Shown here piece by piece: positions 46,721-62,000 of a stretch of 64,000 nt of DNA (its first letter is position 1; each line of letters begins with the position of its first letter). This DNA comes from Holacanthus passer (lineage: Eukaryota > Chordata > Actinopteri > Pomacanthidae): the NCBI GenBank assembly GCA_025331565.1, contig JAFREQ010000044.1, positions 1,116,001 to 1,180,000 on the forward strand, written 5' to 3'. Position numbers and translations under genes: made by a program. Under the pieces are notes generated by a model, which did no database searches, was not told the origin of the DNA, and saw only the letters and a list, made by a program, of their open reading frames with translations.

Positions 46721-47629
46721 CAACAAAATTGTGCTCCAGTAATGTATGTGCAACCTATGTATACTGGAGGAATTATTTTTAAGACAGAATGTGCTGTAGG
46801 TCTACTTCATTATTTAATTGAAAAGGCCTCATGTTTTATATTATTACCACCCCATCCTAAGAGTTGAATAGAAAGGGGACTGGAGAAAGTACTTACTTGG
46901 GGAAAAAAATTGTTTCTTTCATGATTAGATTAAAATAGCTGAGAGGTAATCGTCTTACAAAGTTACTGCAGTGGGGCACTTGGAGAGCTCTTGTAACTTG
47001 GAGCAGCATCATGTGACGAGGCACTCTTGAGATTTCTGTTTTCCAGTGTGGATGGTGCCACTGGAAACAAGACTTTGAAAACAATTGGAAAGAAACTATC
47101 TTGACTCACAATAATTATAAACAAATAAACTATTTTCCAAACTTAATTTCTCTTTTTCCTTTCTTCATAGATTTGCACAGAATACTAGTATGTTTACACA
47201 TTGCAGTAACTCAAGTAACTAATTATCTAAAGCTTCCTTGATAATGTGACAATCATATGCCTTGCTTTTTCTTTCACATTGAGCTCATAGGGAAAATAAA
47301 TAAAGGAATAATGAAGCATGCCTTTCATTTAGTTTGCATCCTGATATGAGTTATTCTTGTACATTAATTCTGGACATACTTGAAACTATTTACTAGTACA
47401 AGCTGTCTAAGGCTGTCATGTCATGGGGTCAACATTAACAATAACTTTTGTCAGAACATATCTGAATCATTAACAATAAAATTATAAAATATTTCTCTTA
47501 TTAGGACCCTTGAGCTGTTTGACGTTCCCAGTCAAAAGGTGGCCCCTCAGGCGTTCACCTGTGTGTGTGTACCACCAGATAAACCTGTAGCAAAAGTCAC
47601 ACCACACCTCTACCTGCTGCCTGTGCTCA
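46721..47629. other. Spacer between xab2 and camsap3
   Basis: AT-rich, with no supported gene. Two AATAAA hexamers on the + strand near 47298-47303 and 47474-47479 could only extend the xab2 3' end. Confidence 0.45.
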
Positions 47630-48060
47630 CACACGGAGATCCCGCCCTCGTTGCTCCAACTCGATTCCTATTGGACGGCGGGGTGAGTGAGTGACGCCAG
47701 TGTGGAGCACCTGGTAGTCAGTCATCGGTGGGGATCTCGGTGGTGCTGCGTTCAGGGAACCGACTACAGAGCGATGCGGACGAAGAAGAGCAAAAACGAG
47801 GGGAATAGTCCGGTTTTCTCTAACAACCCGGTGGGTCGGGGTTTGCGTGATTGTAAGGCGTAATTTAACCCGGATATCGTCTTCAAAAGCGCCCAAAAAA
47901 AGGACATTATAACTGGGTTGGGAGCAGCTCCGGGGCGGATATTTTCCCGACAAAACCCTCATTTCCAGTTTGTGGAATCAGCTAAAAGAATGATTGCTTG
48001 AATATTTTTATACAGACTTGTAGCCTTTTTTTTGCCATTTCCCATTTTTACACACTCGCT
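47630..48060 (+). promoter_or_regulatory. CpG-richer promoter and 5' UTR of camsap3
   Basis: GC and CpG content rises sharply against the flanks (many CG in 47650-47940), and no TATA box is evident. The region runs directly into the ATG at 48061, and no in-frame ATG lies upstream. An antisense open frame at 47627-47962 is best explained by this composition. Confidence 0.6.
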
Positions 48061-51000
48061 ATGGTGGACTCTCCTACCATGAAGAAGACTTTTGTGGTGC
48101 CAGACATAAAGCCATTGGATTTGTATGACTCCACTAAAGCAAAAATATGCGCAAGTGTCGGATGGCTGCTGGCAAAGTCCTACGGCAGTGCAGGTAGGTT
48201 TGAGTTGAGGCTGCAGGCCTGCTGAGTTATAACACTGTCCAGAGAGCTTAAATGAAGACCACCATCCTTTTGTTGTGCTGCAATATGTTTATATTTTGTC
48301 CGGCAGTGCAGCGAAAAGCACATGCATGTGTGTGTACAGCTCAGCGATTTTCAGCACAAAGAGCTGCATATGAAAGGGGGACCATGTACGGTATGCCTTT
48401 TTTGACACATGCCATTTGTTCTCCCTCAGTGTGTGCTCACATTTTCTGGGTATGCATGTGTCAGAGAAACGGGCCTCCTCCCTAGGCCTTATCACGCTAA
48501 CCCATTTTTTTCCCCCTATTTCCAACCACCAGGCTCACAAATTGCAGGCTGCTGGAGATGTTTTTAATCCGGTTACACAGGCATGGCACATGGGGTGTAG
48601 ATGATTTTCTTTCTCGGTGATGACAGCCCCAGTAGCCAATGTGAACACCACTTTCTTCCGCAATTCAAATCAGGATCAAATGGCTTTGTGCAATAGCTCA
48701 TTGTTGCACTGAGTGGAATACCCTCACAATTTGTCAGCAGGTTTCTTCCAGTAGCCAATAAAGAGAGGCACAAACCATCCAGCCTCTTTGATGCAAAACA
48801 CTCCCACCCAAGAAATTTTGTTGCATATAGCATATCATAAGACATAGTTTTGCCTCAGGTTTCTGAGTCTCAAGCTTTTGACCCTGGGGTGATAACAAGT
48901 CTCCTCTTTGTTTTAAAGTCCTATCTGGCAAAGATTAGATCTCACCATAACAGTCCTGTTTGAGAAAAGCTTGATGACATGACCTTTTTTTAATTTTGTT
49001 TTAACTTTATTTTAACAGAAGAATACACACATTAGTCTAATTATATGGCTCTGTTTTCCAAGTAAACCTGCCTGTGTTTACTAAAATAACTCAAACACAT
49101 TCTCATTCCTGTGATTTCTGTGCATGTAAATACTCGGAGGTTAATGGTCAAGGTTTCAGCTCGACTTTACTCAGTTTCGGCTGGGAAGGGGTGTGGGGTG
49201 AACTCGCTTTTACTTTTAACAACATGACTTGCGTGTTACACAATCCCAGGCAGGCCTTGGATCCAGGACTATAGGCTGCTGCAGCCTCTGTGTGCTCTGT
49301 TTAGCACCTCAACCACGCCCTCTGGTCAAAGTCAGTCTCCATGCCAAGTTACAGGAATATGAGGACCAAGACTGTGTTGATGTGTAGTTTTTTGTCTTAC
49401 TCATAGTTTTCTGCCAAGTCAAGATGACATCATCAAGTCCCATCCCAATACCTCAGCTGGGCAGAACAACAGATAGCACAGCAGGAGCCAGACTGGGTCA
49501 TCTGGTCTGCGGCTCTTCCAGGTCAATTAACCTAATGTTAACAATAGACGACATTTTTAATCTCTGAGTTAGTGCGATACAAAATGGACTTTCACATGGA
49601 CCACACACTGTATATGTCTTTATGGTCTCTGGATGATAGCTTTTAATGGGAGCAGGCAAGGGCCTAGTGACATAAAAAAAAAAACTAGATAATGAACATT
49701 TCTATAGGCAACCCTAAAATGAATCCATGTCCAATCATCATAATCTGAAAGCTGCTTATAGGATTGGACTGGAATACCTTTTTGTTAAGCATTTTTTAGT
49801 TTCAAGGCTAGAGGCTAAGGGGAATAATACAGTTTTAGACAAAGTCCCTGCCAGATTGTTACCCTCATTTTCACTCTAACCAAGCCAATAGTGTTAAGTT
49901 AACCACCTTGTGAAAAATAACAATTTACAATCATGCTTCAAGCCTAAAAGTTTGAAACATAAAATTGTCTAAACACTAAAGAGCTGCAGCAATTATTTTC
50001 ATGTCTAGTTCATCTGAGGAAGCACAGAACCATCCAGCATGCACTATGGGTGTTCCCTATAGACTCTGTTTGATCCACCCAGTAATATTATGTTTGGAGT
50101 TTCATCATAACATTGTTAGCATAGAATCTCATCATTACATGCTCTAATGTACTAATTAGTTAGTTAGTTAGTGCTGGTTTGTATATGTCATACATGTCAA
50201 CAAGTACTCTTTTTTTCCCCCCACACATTCATATTTTCTACTTTTTTTATGAGGCTATATGGATTTTAAGACTTGCATGGTAGATATTTGGCAGCTCAGT
50301 ACTGAGACAGTGTCTTATGGTGTTTTGTAAGACCATAACATACAATTTATATATGATGTTTTCCATCAAGTTGAAGGACTACTGGTTTGGCAAGAATGTA
50401 AGTTATGATCTGCCCTTGTAGTTGCTGTGACAGATGACATGACAGATCATTTGAGGTTGACTCAAACTAGTTTTTTGCCTTTACATAAGAATGATACCAG
50501 AAACTCTTGATTCACCAGTTTGTATGGTTTGGAGAAAGCTGCTCATATAAACTGACATGTTCATAGGGATGGTTTATGTGAATTCTGCTTTTCACTTTTC
50601 TTTCCGAGTCCATGCTGCTAATGTAATTTGTTGGTGTTTGTAATCCATCTGTAAACAACTTAATTACCACTTGGGAAACAGCTTACGGTCCAACTTAAAC
50701 ATTCCCTGTTTTGGTCATCAGTATCTTTTGTATCCTCTCCTGATTTTCTTTTCTAGACTGAAACCAAACCACCTTGTACCTGCTTGTTTAAAAACTTGTG
50801 TTTCTTTAGCATGTTAGCTCCACCTACATGGCTCCTCCTGGATCACGCTTAAATCCTATTGGAATGATTACTCATCCTCTCTCAATCATTTGTAACAGTG
50901 GTGAGTCACCAACGTACAAGGACCTGAGGAGGATGTTGCCTTGTCATTAGTGTTAACTCAGGATGTAGAAAGTCCTATTGGTATGCTATATGAGACCTTT

Positions 51001-54000
51001 ACAGACTTGGGTAAGCCCCTTGATACAGTTACTGACTTGCATAGTGTGGAAGATAATGTGATACTTTATTGTAAGAGAAGTCATTTGCAACACCACAAAG
51101 GCCAACATGAGCAGTTTACAGAGGGTTGGGTGTTAGTGTCAATCTTGAGGACACTAATGCAAACTGGATACTTGCCAAGACAAATACATCCTGTACTGTT
51201 TGTCACTCTGTTATCCAATGTTGTCCCGTTAGTCTCTCAAGCATCCACAAAGTCATCAGATGCTCTGTCTGCAGGATGTACTTCTCTGTACACTGGCCCT
51301 TTAATGCAATTTAAAGCTACTGTGCTTATGTCATACTAGAGCGCTGTCTCTGGTGATGTGTTACAGGATACATAGGGCTTTTAGGGATGGCACATTTATG
51401 GTAAGTGGACCTGTGCATGTACAGGAAGATGGGAGACCCCTCATGTGTAATGCTTGGAAGTGTGCTTCTCCCTCTGAGGACACACTGTCAGAAGTTGGTT
51501 CATTGATCAAATACAACATTAGTCTTGTTAATTTGCCTGCATGTATATTTCTCAGTTTTACCGATTGACCAGGGGAATGCAGCAGCTGAATAGTCAAATT
51601 AGTTCAGTTGAAGTTTTATTAATGATTGACGATATTTCTTCTACTGTCTGATAAATTCGTCATTGCATCTTGTACTGCTGTCTATTGAAACATGCTGAAT
51701 TAAGGCAACATATTGTAAATGGAATACAGTCTTGTGGACAGGTCTACTCTAATTTCTTCCAGTCTTGTCCGACACGTCTAAACTGTGGAGTTTATGTTGG
51801 CATTAGTATTTCACTCAGAACTACTGGTCACATGTAAGGTAGGATGTTAGCATATCCTCTCTCACCACTGCTAGATTTTGGGGGAACGAAACAGTACCTG
51901 CTTTGTTCTAAAAAGGAAAGCGGATAATCATCTGTGTTTGATCCTTTCTACCACATGATGAGGATGTTTATAGCTCGGGTTCCAGAGTTTTTAAAGTCAT
52001 GGCCAACAGCCCTAACAAAACACATGTAATGTTGAGTTGTTCATGTTGTAAAATGTATCACCAAACAGGATTTTTGATTTGGCAGGTGCGCAGCAATGCA
52101 CAATGACCTGGGGGTGGAAATGTCTAATCTTAAACTTCCTGCTCATGTGCTTACCTTGCACACCTCTGCATATCTAAGCTCTAATGAATTATTTAATGTG
52201 TCAGGGTTCCTGAAGGGTTCCAGCAAGCAGCCTGACAGTTTAGATAGTAAAATTCAGCATGTTCTGCAAACTGATTGTAACGGGAATGACTGGCTGTTTT
52301 GGTTCTTGGTGTATCTAGGGCAAGCTGATTTCCTAACATAAAGTGTGCATTTAGAAGAGAGGGCTGGCTGGCAGTAGATTGTGCGGCCTTACCTCGGTCA
52401 GCATCAGCGGTTAGCTTCAAGATAAGGAGCTAGGCTTTTTAGTTCTCAAGGCCAAAGACAAAAGTTGCTCTGGTGTTGGGTCTCAGCCTCTCACTGTGGT
52501 TAGGCACCAAAATCACTTCTGGATGCTCCTACCCAGAAATCTCATCAAACCTGGGCCATCGGGTTGATTGATAATCCTCATCCACTACCAGCCAGCCAAA
52601 AAGAAAGAAGGAACAACTAATATGACTACTAAAGATCATACTGCTCAACCTAACACTGTTGTGCTGTGTTATTAATAGAGAGAACTACTAAATGTTCACA
52701 GTTACTGTGACAACCTTCTTGAAATCCAATGCTGATTATTCCACTTGCATGTAAAGTGAGAAGGGGTGGGTGGTGGGGTCTCGCCTAACCTTTTTTTTCC
52801 CCAAAGAAGCAAACTTGGTTTAAATGGTGGCTAATTTCAAACAACCTTTGTTTGGAAGTGTTTACGCTGTTCTGTGTCTGTTGATTACTGCCCGACACGT
52901 TTGGCAGTGTCTGTGACGTGAGCAGGACACTAGCTCAATCAGTCAATGAGGTAGAAGGACACATGGCTCCTGTTATCAGCAGGCTATCAAGCAATGCAGG
53001 CCGATGCAGATAGAAGCTAACACAGCTGAACTGACTACAGCTGTGAAGGCAAGTTGCATCAGTCCCACTATACTTTTTAATAGCTTATCCAGTTTTGAAA
53101 GACTAAATATTGTGCATACTAACCCATCAGTGAAATCGTGCTGTGGTCTTTCTGTTTTTGTGTGATCATTATAATAACAACAACAACAACAATGTGACAC
53201 TGCTGCAGAGAAGATTTCAGTTTGCTTTCCTTCTGCTCAGGAAGGTAAGAGGTCAGGGTCAGCTAAAGTGCAGGGCACCTGCAGGTGGTAGGGATTAAGT
53301 CTCTCGGTCAAAATCTTTTCAGTAGATGGCAAATGCTTGCTTGGACCTTTATACTTGAAGAGCAATATTCTTGCTCACTCACCATGATAATGTCTTACTC
53401 AGACCACTAGATAAGCACTGACCCTGTGACCTGCCAAAGTGACAGGGAGGCTGTTCCTCCAGTTTATGCAAACACACAAGCTTGTGTTTTTAATCTAAAT
53501 ATTTTCGCAGAGGTCTACTGATGTCAACATTATAGAGGCATCACCTTCTTTTTTGCTTGGGCTCAGTTGCACTTAAACATATACTTTGAAGGATTTTCCT
53601 AAAAAACAATGTATAGACTGATAGAAAGATAATCCCTCTCAATCATCACCTATGACATGCCGGAAGTGTGTGGCAGTGTATTTTTCTGCAGAGACCCTGC
53701 CCTCTGCCTCTATTTTCTTATTTTGCTGTGTTTGGGACGTTTCTGGGCTGCAACCTTCAGGCGGTGGGTGTGTAACCCCCAGCCAATAACAGTGCGCAGG
53801 TGAGGTCAGAACTTCCTAAAAAGATAACAACCAGGTACCAGACTGCAAGCAACATACATCCAAGAGGAAGCTACGGAAATGACGGACACAGTGCAGAAGA
53901 AACACAGTGTTTATGATAGCAAATTCAGTGCTGCACGCTTGCATATACATACTTACAGGATGAATATTTCAGTGTTTGCCTGCAAACTCAGTTGAGCCGG

Positions 54001-57000
54001 GGAGAAAGGTTGAATTCCTGCATAGTATACCATTTAAGGCTGCCAACTGGTCATTCTTTTTAATTTCCTCCCTTCCTTTAAGCTTTTCAATGTGAAATTT
54101 GTGCTTTATCCAATGATTGTTGCCTTTTTAATGTGCAGCTACATAGTTTTGAAAAATTGTGTGTGCAAATTTTTACTGTTTGTACAAATGTCACAGAAAC
54201 TGACATTCGTAACACAGAAAGTCTTCATGGCCAGACTGTCTCATAGGCAAATCCTTCTCATATTGATCTTTGCCATCTCACTGAGTTGTGACATTTGCAT
54301 CCTGCTTTGCCTTCTGGGGAAGTTTTTTTTCCTCTTTTAAAACGTCATCATGGGAAGACTTCTAGACTAAGGGGTACTTTTTGGTTGTTGTGTCACAGTG
54401 TTTACAGCACTAAAGTGAGCATTGTAGTTTTGGCACACAGGAGCATATTTACAACAAAATGGACCATGTGGCGTGACTGACAATATTGTCTGACAACTAT
54501 AGTGATCATGGAGTGTGAGGGAGAGACAGAACAAGTGCATTGTCTAACCTCTGCTGGGCGTTTTGTTTTGTTGTCTGATGCTAGTGGATCCATTACATGA
54601 CTTTATAATGATATAACAACATAGTGACACCTCCCTTGTAATAACCCCTTTTGTTTCTCTGTTAGGCACAATCTTAGACAGTCTCTCTCCAGACAGACTG
54701 CTGGTATTTCTGCTTGTCTACTTTTTTCCTGAAGGCCCTTTAAAACAGCGAGAAGCTTATTCCAGTATGTTTGCACAGAGACACAGGCTATTGAGTATGC
54801 TGCTGGCTTGGTCTGGATGCAGAGAAACCAGTTTCACAGAGGGTGTGTCTAGTGTATGTTTTTAGGGTAATGCTTGCTGTGATCCTATTACTTACAGGAA
54901 GACCAGTCTGAATAGATTCTTTAATAATCTTCAGCTAGCCACTAATAGTCCTACATTCCACCTAACTGTACTTTCTCTGAGTTTAAAGAGAATTTGAGTT
55001 GTCCCATTTACTTTTGAGAGCTTTGAGGTTGTAGGATTTCTGATCAGGTTGCTAGTTTGCACTACAGAGATTCACATCAGATTTGTCAAGATCTGAAAGA
55101 GCAATTTTAATTGAAAATGTACAAAGTACAAAAAGGAAGCAAGGGCTTTAAAAAGAGGGAAGAAATGAGTGGCAGATCTTGTAATCTGCAGATGCCAACC
55201 TCTGAGCTCATCATGCCCCACTGACCTTGATGCTTGCTCTGCTCTACTCACTCATATGATTATAGCTCCAGGGTCTACACCAGCTGTCTTAATCTGCCAC
55301 CAAACCTGGCAGAAAACAGGTTGCCAAGCCAGCAACAATAGAAAATGGTCAAGGTGGTCAAAGAACTTTCTCCCATTCTCTCCCTTTCTCTCTCTTTATA
55401 CTGTCCATCTCCCTCAGTACATTGTTAAATTTCCTGTTCTGTAGTAGCACCATTGCTCCAGGAACTAATCTAAATGTGTCTTTATGTTTTGTCTCTTCGC
55501 AGAAAATGTCCCTGCAGAGCTACGAGACCCCTTCTACTGTGACCAGTACGAGCAGGAGCACCTTAAACCTCCAGTCACACGCCTCCTGCAGTCCTCGGAG
55601 CTCTACTGCCGCACGTACAGCCTATTACTGGGGGGCACGGAAGCCGAGGCACAGCCCAAAGACAACGCCGCCCTGGTGCAGCTCCTCACTCAGAGAGGCA
55701 TAGTCTCCAAAGATCAAGATAAACCAGTGACTGATGCAGACCTCCAGCATAAACCCATCAAAATGGTAACATTATGGTTTTGTTATTGGAACAGTGAACA
55801 CATAGGTGATGACCGCACACCAGTCTGGAATGCACTTTTGTGGGTAGTGGCCTGCATGGATTGACTTAAGGAGATGTCATAACTGTGGTTTGGTTAGAAA
55901 GTGCCTTATGTTTGTCTATCACCCAAAGGAGCGAATGTCTCCTCCTGTGGAACCAGATGCTGTTGTTGATATAGGCGCTTGTTGATGCTTTGATTCCAGG
56001 GATTAAAGGACATCAAAAAGACCCCCACTCATTCAACCCCACCCCCACCCCCCTATGCTGCCCCCAGCTGATCCTAGAGGATGAGTGGATCCAGCTGCTA
56101 GGACTAGGGCGGTCACGGTGACTCAAGGGACGGCTACTTTAATTCCAGGGTGTGAGAGGGAGGGAGAGTCGAGATTCAATAGATGGTCCAGATCAGTTGC
56201 AGAACAATGGTTAAACAGTTCTTAGGAAACTTTAGATACTGTGTTGAGAGAAAACTCTGGGCTGACTCAGTGAGTTAAATCAAGAGAAACTGGTTTGTCC
56301 TCTCAGCCCTTGACAATGGATTCTCTCTCTCTCACTCTCTTGCTCACTCTCTCTCTCCTTTGTTTACATGTAATCTAGTCCTGAATTCTTCAGCCTGAAA
56401 GTCTACAGATAACTTCAGTTTATTTTCAAATAAGGAATCACAGTATTCTCAAAGAGGAGGGATGCTTTATAGTTTGATGGAGCGTTTACTGCTTTTCTGC
56501 TTCGTCTGACATGACAACTCTCAATTTTGAAGTATTCCCACAAAACCTGCCTTTATACAGAGTATTATCTCTCTCTAAAATGGCATTTCCCCGGCAGCCT
56601 TGTGCACATACACATACAGGCTTTTTTTTTTGAAAGCTAAGTAGAAAATCTCCAGGGACCTTTATGGATGATGTTGTTGTTAGGTGAAAGCTGTTTGCTC
56701 CACTGCTGCTGTCTACTGGCCCCTGCAGCAGGTGTGGCACTGCTGGTGCTCTTGTGATTGTTAGTGTAATTGTATGCTTGAAAAGGTGTGCATGCATCTG
56801 TGACATTTTCTAACCTTCATAGCATAGATATTGTGTAATCATTAGCAGTAGAGCCTGGTAATGTGAAATTTTGAATGTTGGTTAGTTTCTTTGTGGTATA
56901 GCTGTATTTAATATGACAAAATGTATGTAAATAAATACGGGTGAAGTTGTCCTTTGGAACCTGAGAGATTGGTTGTTTTGTACTGATAAACATGAAAGAC

Positions 57001-59032
57001 GCGTTACAGGAAGAAAGCTGGTAAGGATAGAATGAAGAAGTATCCTTTAATGGGGATTTCCTTTCTTTTTATTATTGCCTAGTTTTTTGCCTTATCCTGT
57101 ACTACCTCTGTTTCCACAAGTTATAATCCAACTATGTAAGTCTCAGTATCTTTTTAGGTGTTCTGCTATCCATTTCAGTAATCTTCACTGACGTTATATT
57201 CATGGTGCGTTGGTTTAGTGGTTTGCTAAAATCTACGGCCTAAAGCATGTCACATGCACCCTCCTCTTGCACTGAATGTGAGGTCATATAGTTCTCCTGC
57301 TTGAGGCCGGTGCAGGACTGTTTTTTCTAAACCCCACACCTGCCTGTCCTTGTAGGATTTATCGCGACATGAATTTCCTTGTATCATATTAAAAGTTATA
57401 CCAGTGTGAACAATATGACATAGTAGACCTCTACATGGTAATAACTACAATTTTATTATCATCATTAGCACTACAGCACCAGCCATAATGATCTAATGAT
57501 ACAATAGTTCTCTTAGCATGATGTTGCTGTATTTCTGTTTGTGCATGAATTTGCCTGCTTGCGTGTGTCTCAGTTCTGGGTGATGCTTCCAGGCCAGACC
57601 ACCATGGACGATCTCAGCAGTAAATTCTAAACTGTTATTTTGGCTGTTAATGCTAATGCTGCTGCTTTGGTGTGTGAGACTTCCGGCTTGGCCTCTGGCA
57701 GCTCTCTGAGCTTGTCTGACTGGCACTGTAGCTACAGTGTGGCAAGCAAGGAAAGTGGGTCATGCTGCAGCAGCATTAGAAGGATGGAGCATCAATGTGG
57801 GTCTTGGCCAGTAAACGGCTTTGGAGCAGCAGCAATGTGCTGCAGCACTGCTGTATATTAAAGCTTCACATATCTGTGTCAAGAAGAGGATAACATATAG
57901 TGCATGTACATAAAAGTATGTTGAGTCATGCTTGTTGTTGACAAATTAACACCGCTGCCAGTTCATCTACCAGATCATCTACTGTTGATGCATCACATAT
58001 CTTACATCTTTGCTGTTCGCTGCTCACAATTGTGAAATTTGGCTCATGTATTAATCCAGGGATGTAGGTTTACCCTAACCCATAAAGATGCTGGTACTGG
58101 CTTTGGTTGCTGCACCAGCATCAGTACAGAGCAGCAATGACCTGCTCTCTATAAAATGACATGCTATTATCAAACTAGGACAAAAGCAGGCACATTATAG
58201 TAACACATGTTAAATTTGTTCTACAGTAATTATTCTCTTCATCAAACTGTACATGGCTACTACAGGATGAAGCATTTGCTGTTTCCCTACTTCCATACCT
58301 TAAAATTTCTTAGTTAATAGTTAGAAATTAGATGGTGTGAGCTGTGTGATACTGGGATGAGTGGAAAGTGAGTCCCATATTCTAAATTGTATGTAATATC
58401 AGAGGGTCAGATCTAAAATGAAATCAATTGAGAAAATGAGTTCAGAAAAGAAGGCAAGATGTTTTTATTTACTTAGTCTTAATCCTGTTTGTATTTTATT
58501 GTAATTATATAAATGCAACATCTTAAACCTGTAAATTCAACTGGAAACATAAAAGTCTGAAAGTTTAACTTTGTGACATAGATATAGAGATGTATATAGA
58601 ACTTTGTGGTATTGCTTGCTATTCTGGATTTAGTTTATAGTAAGTTGTGGTGTTTTGTAAACCCATGCATGCTGGACATATTTGTAAAGATGGTATAGAC
58701 AATCATTTTAGAAACTATGCTTTCATATAGTAGATATTTTGATAGTTTCTTTGAACCTTAAGAAAATGTAGCTGCATCGATTTGGTTAATTCAACACCTA
58801 GATAAGTGTTAATGCATCTGCCTTTGCCCTTCTTTGACAGTGTGTGCAGAGGTTATGAGGTTTTGGTAACAATATGTCATCAGCACTGCTTCTGCAACCC
58901 AGGCTAGTACCCATGTCTTTACAGGCCAGGGTTATCCTGAAAGAAACGCTTTGTAGATGACACACCTTTGGGGCTCAGCAAAGGAGCCTACAGCTGCCTC
59001 CACCCCCAATGTGCTGTATAGATGTGTGTGTG

Positions 59033-59080
<48 letters not shown>

Positions 59081-62000
59081 TGTGCGCGTGTGCGTGTGTG
59101 TGTCCTACTGGTAACTGTCCTTCTGGTGGTGGCCCATCCCAGATTAGAGATAATCTGCTATGCAGACTCAACGTCATCATCCACGATGGGATGACACGCC
59201 AGAGATGACCACTGACTCACCATGCACCGTATATGTCTCACAACATCTAATTAATTTTTTTACATTTACTGTTTCCTGAGACAGTAGAATATAATTGTAA
59301 TTATCCATTTCAAACATACCGTTTAACACATAAGTGAAAACATAACGACTAATTTTTATTACACTTGAGTTGGGAGCATTTGTTCCCACAGTGACAAAGC
59401 AAGTCATGTAGCCATAATGCAGCTAACCCTCTTGCCGGTCCCCTGTTGGTTTTAGATAGACACTGACACTTTGTCTTAAATCATACTGCTGTGTTGGCAG
59501 GTTTCTGGTCAAGTGAGCATCAGTCAGGAGCTTAGTTGAAAATAGAAGTGGCAGACTATCAGAAGCGCTAACCATCATCTTAAATCATTTGTTCAGGTTT
59601 GGGCCTTTGCTGACGAGAAACTAATGTGCAGTTGTAATTAAATCATCTACCATGTGTTTGGTGTAAAGCTACTCGACACTGGTTTTTCCTTATTTAAACA
59701 TACAGTTCATATACATATCAGTGTTCATATAACCATGTGCTTTGAGAGAACCTCCTGTATAAATCCCCTGCTGGGCCCCAGACCTGCCTGATCCCCCTGT
59801 TTATCTCCCCCTCAATAGGCACCAGGCAGGGTAGGGGGATGGGGTTAAGTCATATTTCAGACATAATCAGATTTTGCCCTCATTGTAATCTCACTTAATG
59901 ATCCACAAGATGCCTTTGCATTCTTTGTTTGACTCAGTTGTTGACATGATTACGCAAGCAGTTTTGCTGAATAGAGCCATAAAGATTTTGTCTTGACGGG
60001 GTTAATTGATGGGGTATTAATTTTTCCTCTCTCTGTTACATTGGTTTGAGCGGTGCTGACTGTTTGCTGGCTGGATGTTTCCGAACAGAGAGCCGGTGCT
60101 AAGCCAGGGGCACAGAGCAATGCTGCGGTCAGGCTTGTGTTGAGATGCATTGTGGGTCAGCTGGTTGGTTGTTGTGGTGATCTGGCAGGCTCTGTTCATG
60201 AGTTGCTCCTCTCTCGCCTCTCATTAGGGAGACTTGTGATGTAGCTTAGTGAGCTCTCCTGGGCCTGCTACAGGAAATCCACGAGCAACCCCTTCTTCCC
60301 CTTCCATTCTGCACTTCTTGTCATTAATTACCCTCCACTCTCTCCTCTGAATAACTCCTGTACAGCATGACAACAGGGATGGCCACTTTCACGAGGTCTG
60401 CCATTCTTTCCTGTTCATCTCCTCTCATTCCTTTTCCTTTTCTCTCAGTCATCCTGTCTCCTTTTACACTGTGACAATAGCTCCAACCTATGATTACACT
60501 TTGCGGCTGAATGCAAAAAATGTTACTGCCTTAAATCACTTTAATTTCATAAAGAGTGTTTGAAACATAGCTACTGACTGAAGCTACTGAATTTAGCAGG
60601 CCTTGGGGGCCCGAAAAACAAAAATGGTTGGAAATCCATATCACAAAATAAACACTCACAAAAATGTACACTCAGGCTGCTTTAAACTGGTAAGATCTAA
60701 CACAATCCACTACAACACCTCATTCTACCTTTACAAAGATAATAATGCTCAGTCATGATTGACACTTTCATTAAGGTGTTGATTTAACCATTTGGTTTTT
60801 TTTTTGACCTTGTAGTTTCCAGTGCTGTTGAACTGGACTGCATTATATCGAGATGTTTTTAATGTTTTTCCCCACCCCCTTGACAAACATAATTAGTGGA
60901 TACTATTAGAAACACTTTTCAACATAATGGAGTCCAGTAAAACATCACCACTAACAACAGCCTCAGTTATTTGCTAATCATTGAATTAACAGTTTTCAGA
61001 ATGTTTTAAAGTGCTCATTATAAGCTTCATAAAGGCAGAATATGCACAACGCTGTTGGACTGGATTGCATTATGTTGCACAGGTGTAGCTACTGCCTAGT
61101 CTATGCATGTGCATATCACAATATGGCAAGTGTATTCAAAATCACACACAAAAACAATCCAAATAATGTTTAATAGTATGGACTCTGTCTGTTTATATCA
61201 GACAGAGCTCTTCACACATGCAAAACAATAACTTCAATTTGCTCAGGATTATTGTTTTGGATTGCAGACTTTTGCAAATACAATATATTCATATAATCAT
61301 TCATCAAATAATCAGTATAAAAGTTGACATATGATGTAATTGAATTTGTGTCTAGACCTATCATGTTTCAATTGTCCTGGCTAATAATGCTCTGAATCAT
61401 TGAGACTGTGGCTCGCACTGAGACGCCCCATTGCCAGGCCATTTGTCCCCTCCTGTTCTGCAGACATTTCCACTGAACAGACAAGTCATGTCACTGACAC
61501 ACAAGCAGCACCCTAGTCTTGGCAACAGTGTTGGGAGGGCAGGCCTGCCAGGGCCATACAGCTCCCAGTGACTGACTGCAGCACATCCACAGAGCTTGGC
61601 CCAATGCTATCTGACAAGCCTTTGCTGGCATAGCCCATCCTGCCCGCCCCAGCACCGGGTCTGCCCAGGTCAGCACTTTACATCAGGGTTGAGTAGGCAG
61701 ACATGCAGACAGGGCTCATGTACGCAGCTGGACTGCCACCAGCCCCCATCTGGGGCAATGTAAGAGGTTAGAGTAGGAATGTCTGGCCTCTAAAGTGGAA
61801 TTTGTAAGTAGCAAAAGGGAACAGGCACTGATTTGCACAGATTAGGCTCAAAACTGAAGATTGGAGATTGAAGGATTGGCCCCATGACAGGAATGTGTTG
61901 TTTGCGACGTGTCTGTCCTCTCGGTTGGCCAGAATTAATTATTATAACAAGGAGCTTGTTGCCGTTAGCCTATAGTGAAGTGAGAAGGGCTCCAGTGCTG

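Noticed and set aside
47627..47962. 111-codon open frame on the - strand
   Set aside because: Lies in the CpG-rich camsap3 promoter and 5' UTR, where stop codons are rare on both strands; no recognisable protein.
59009..59208. Cys/Val/Arg-rich and Thr/His-rich open frames
   Set aside because: Translation of the TG/CGTG microsatellite.
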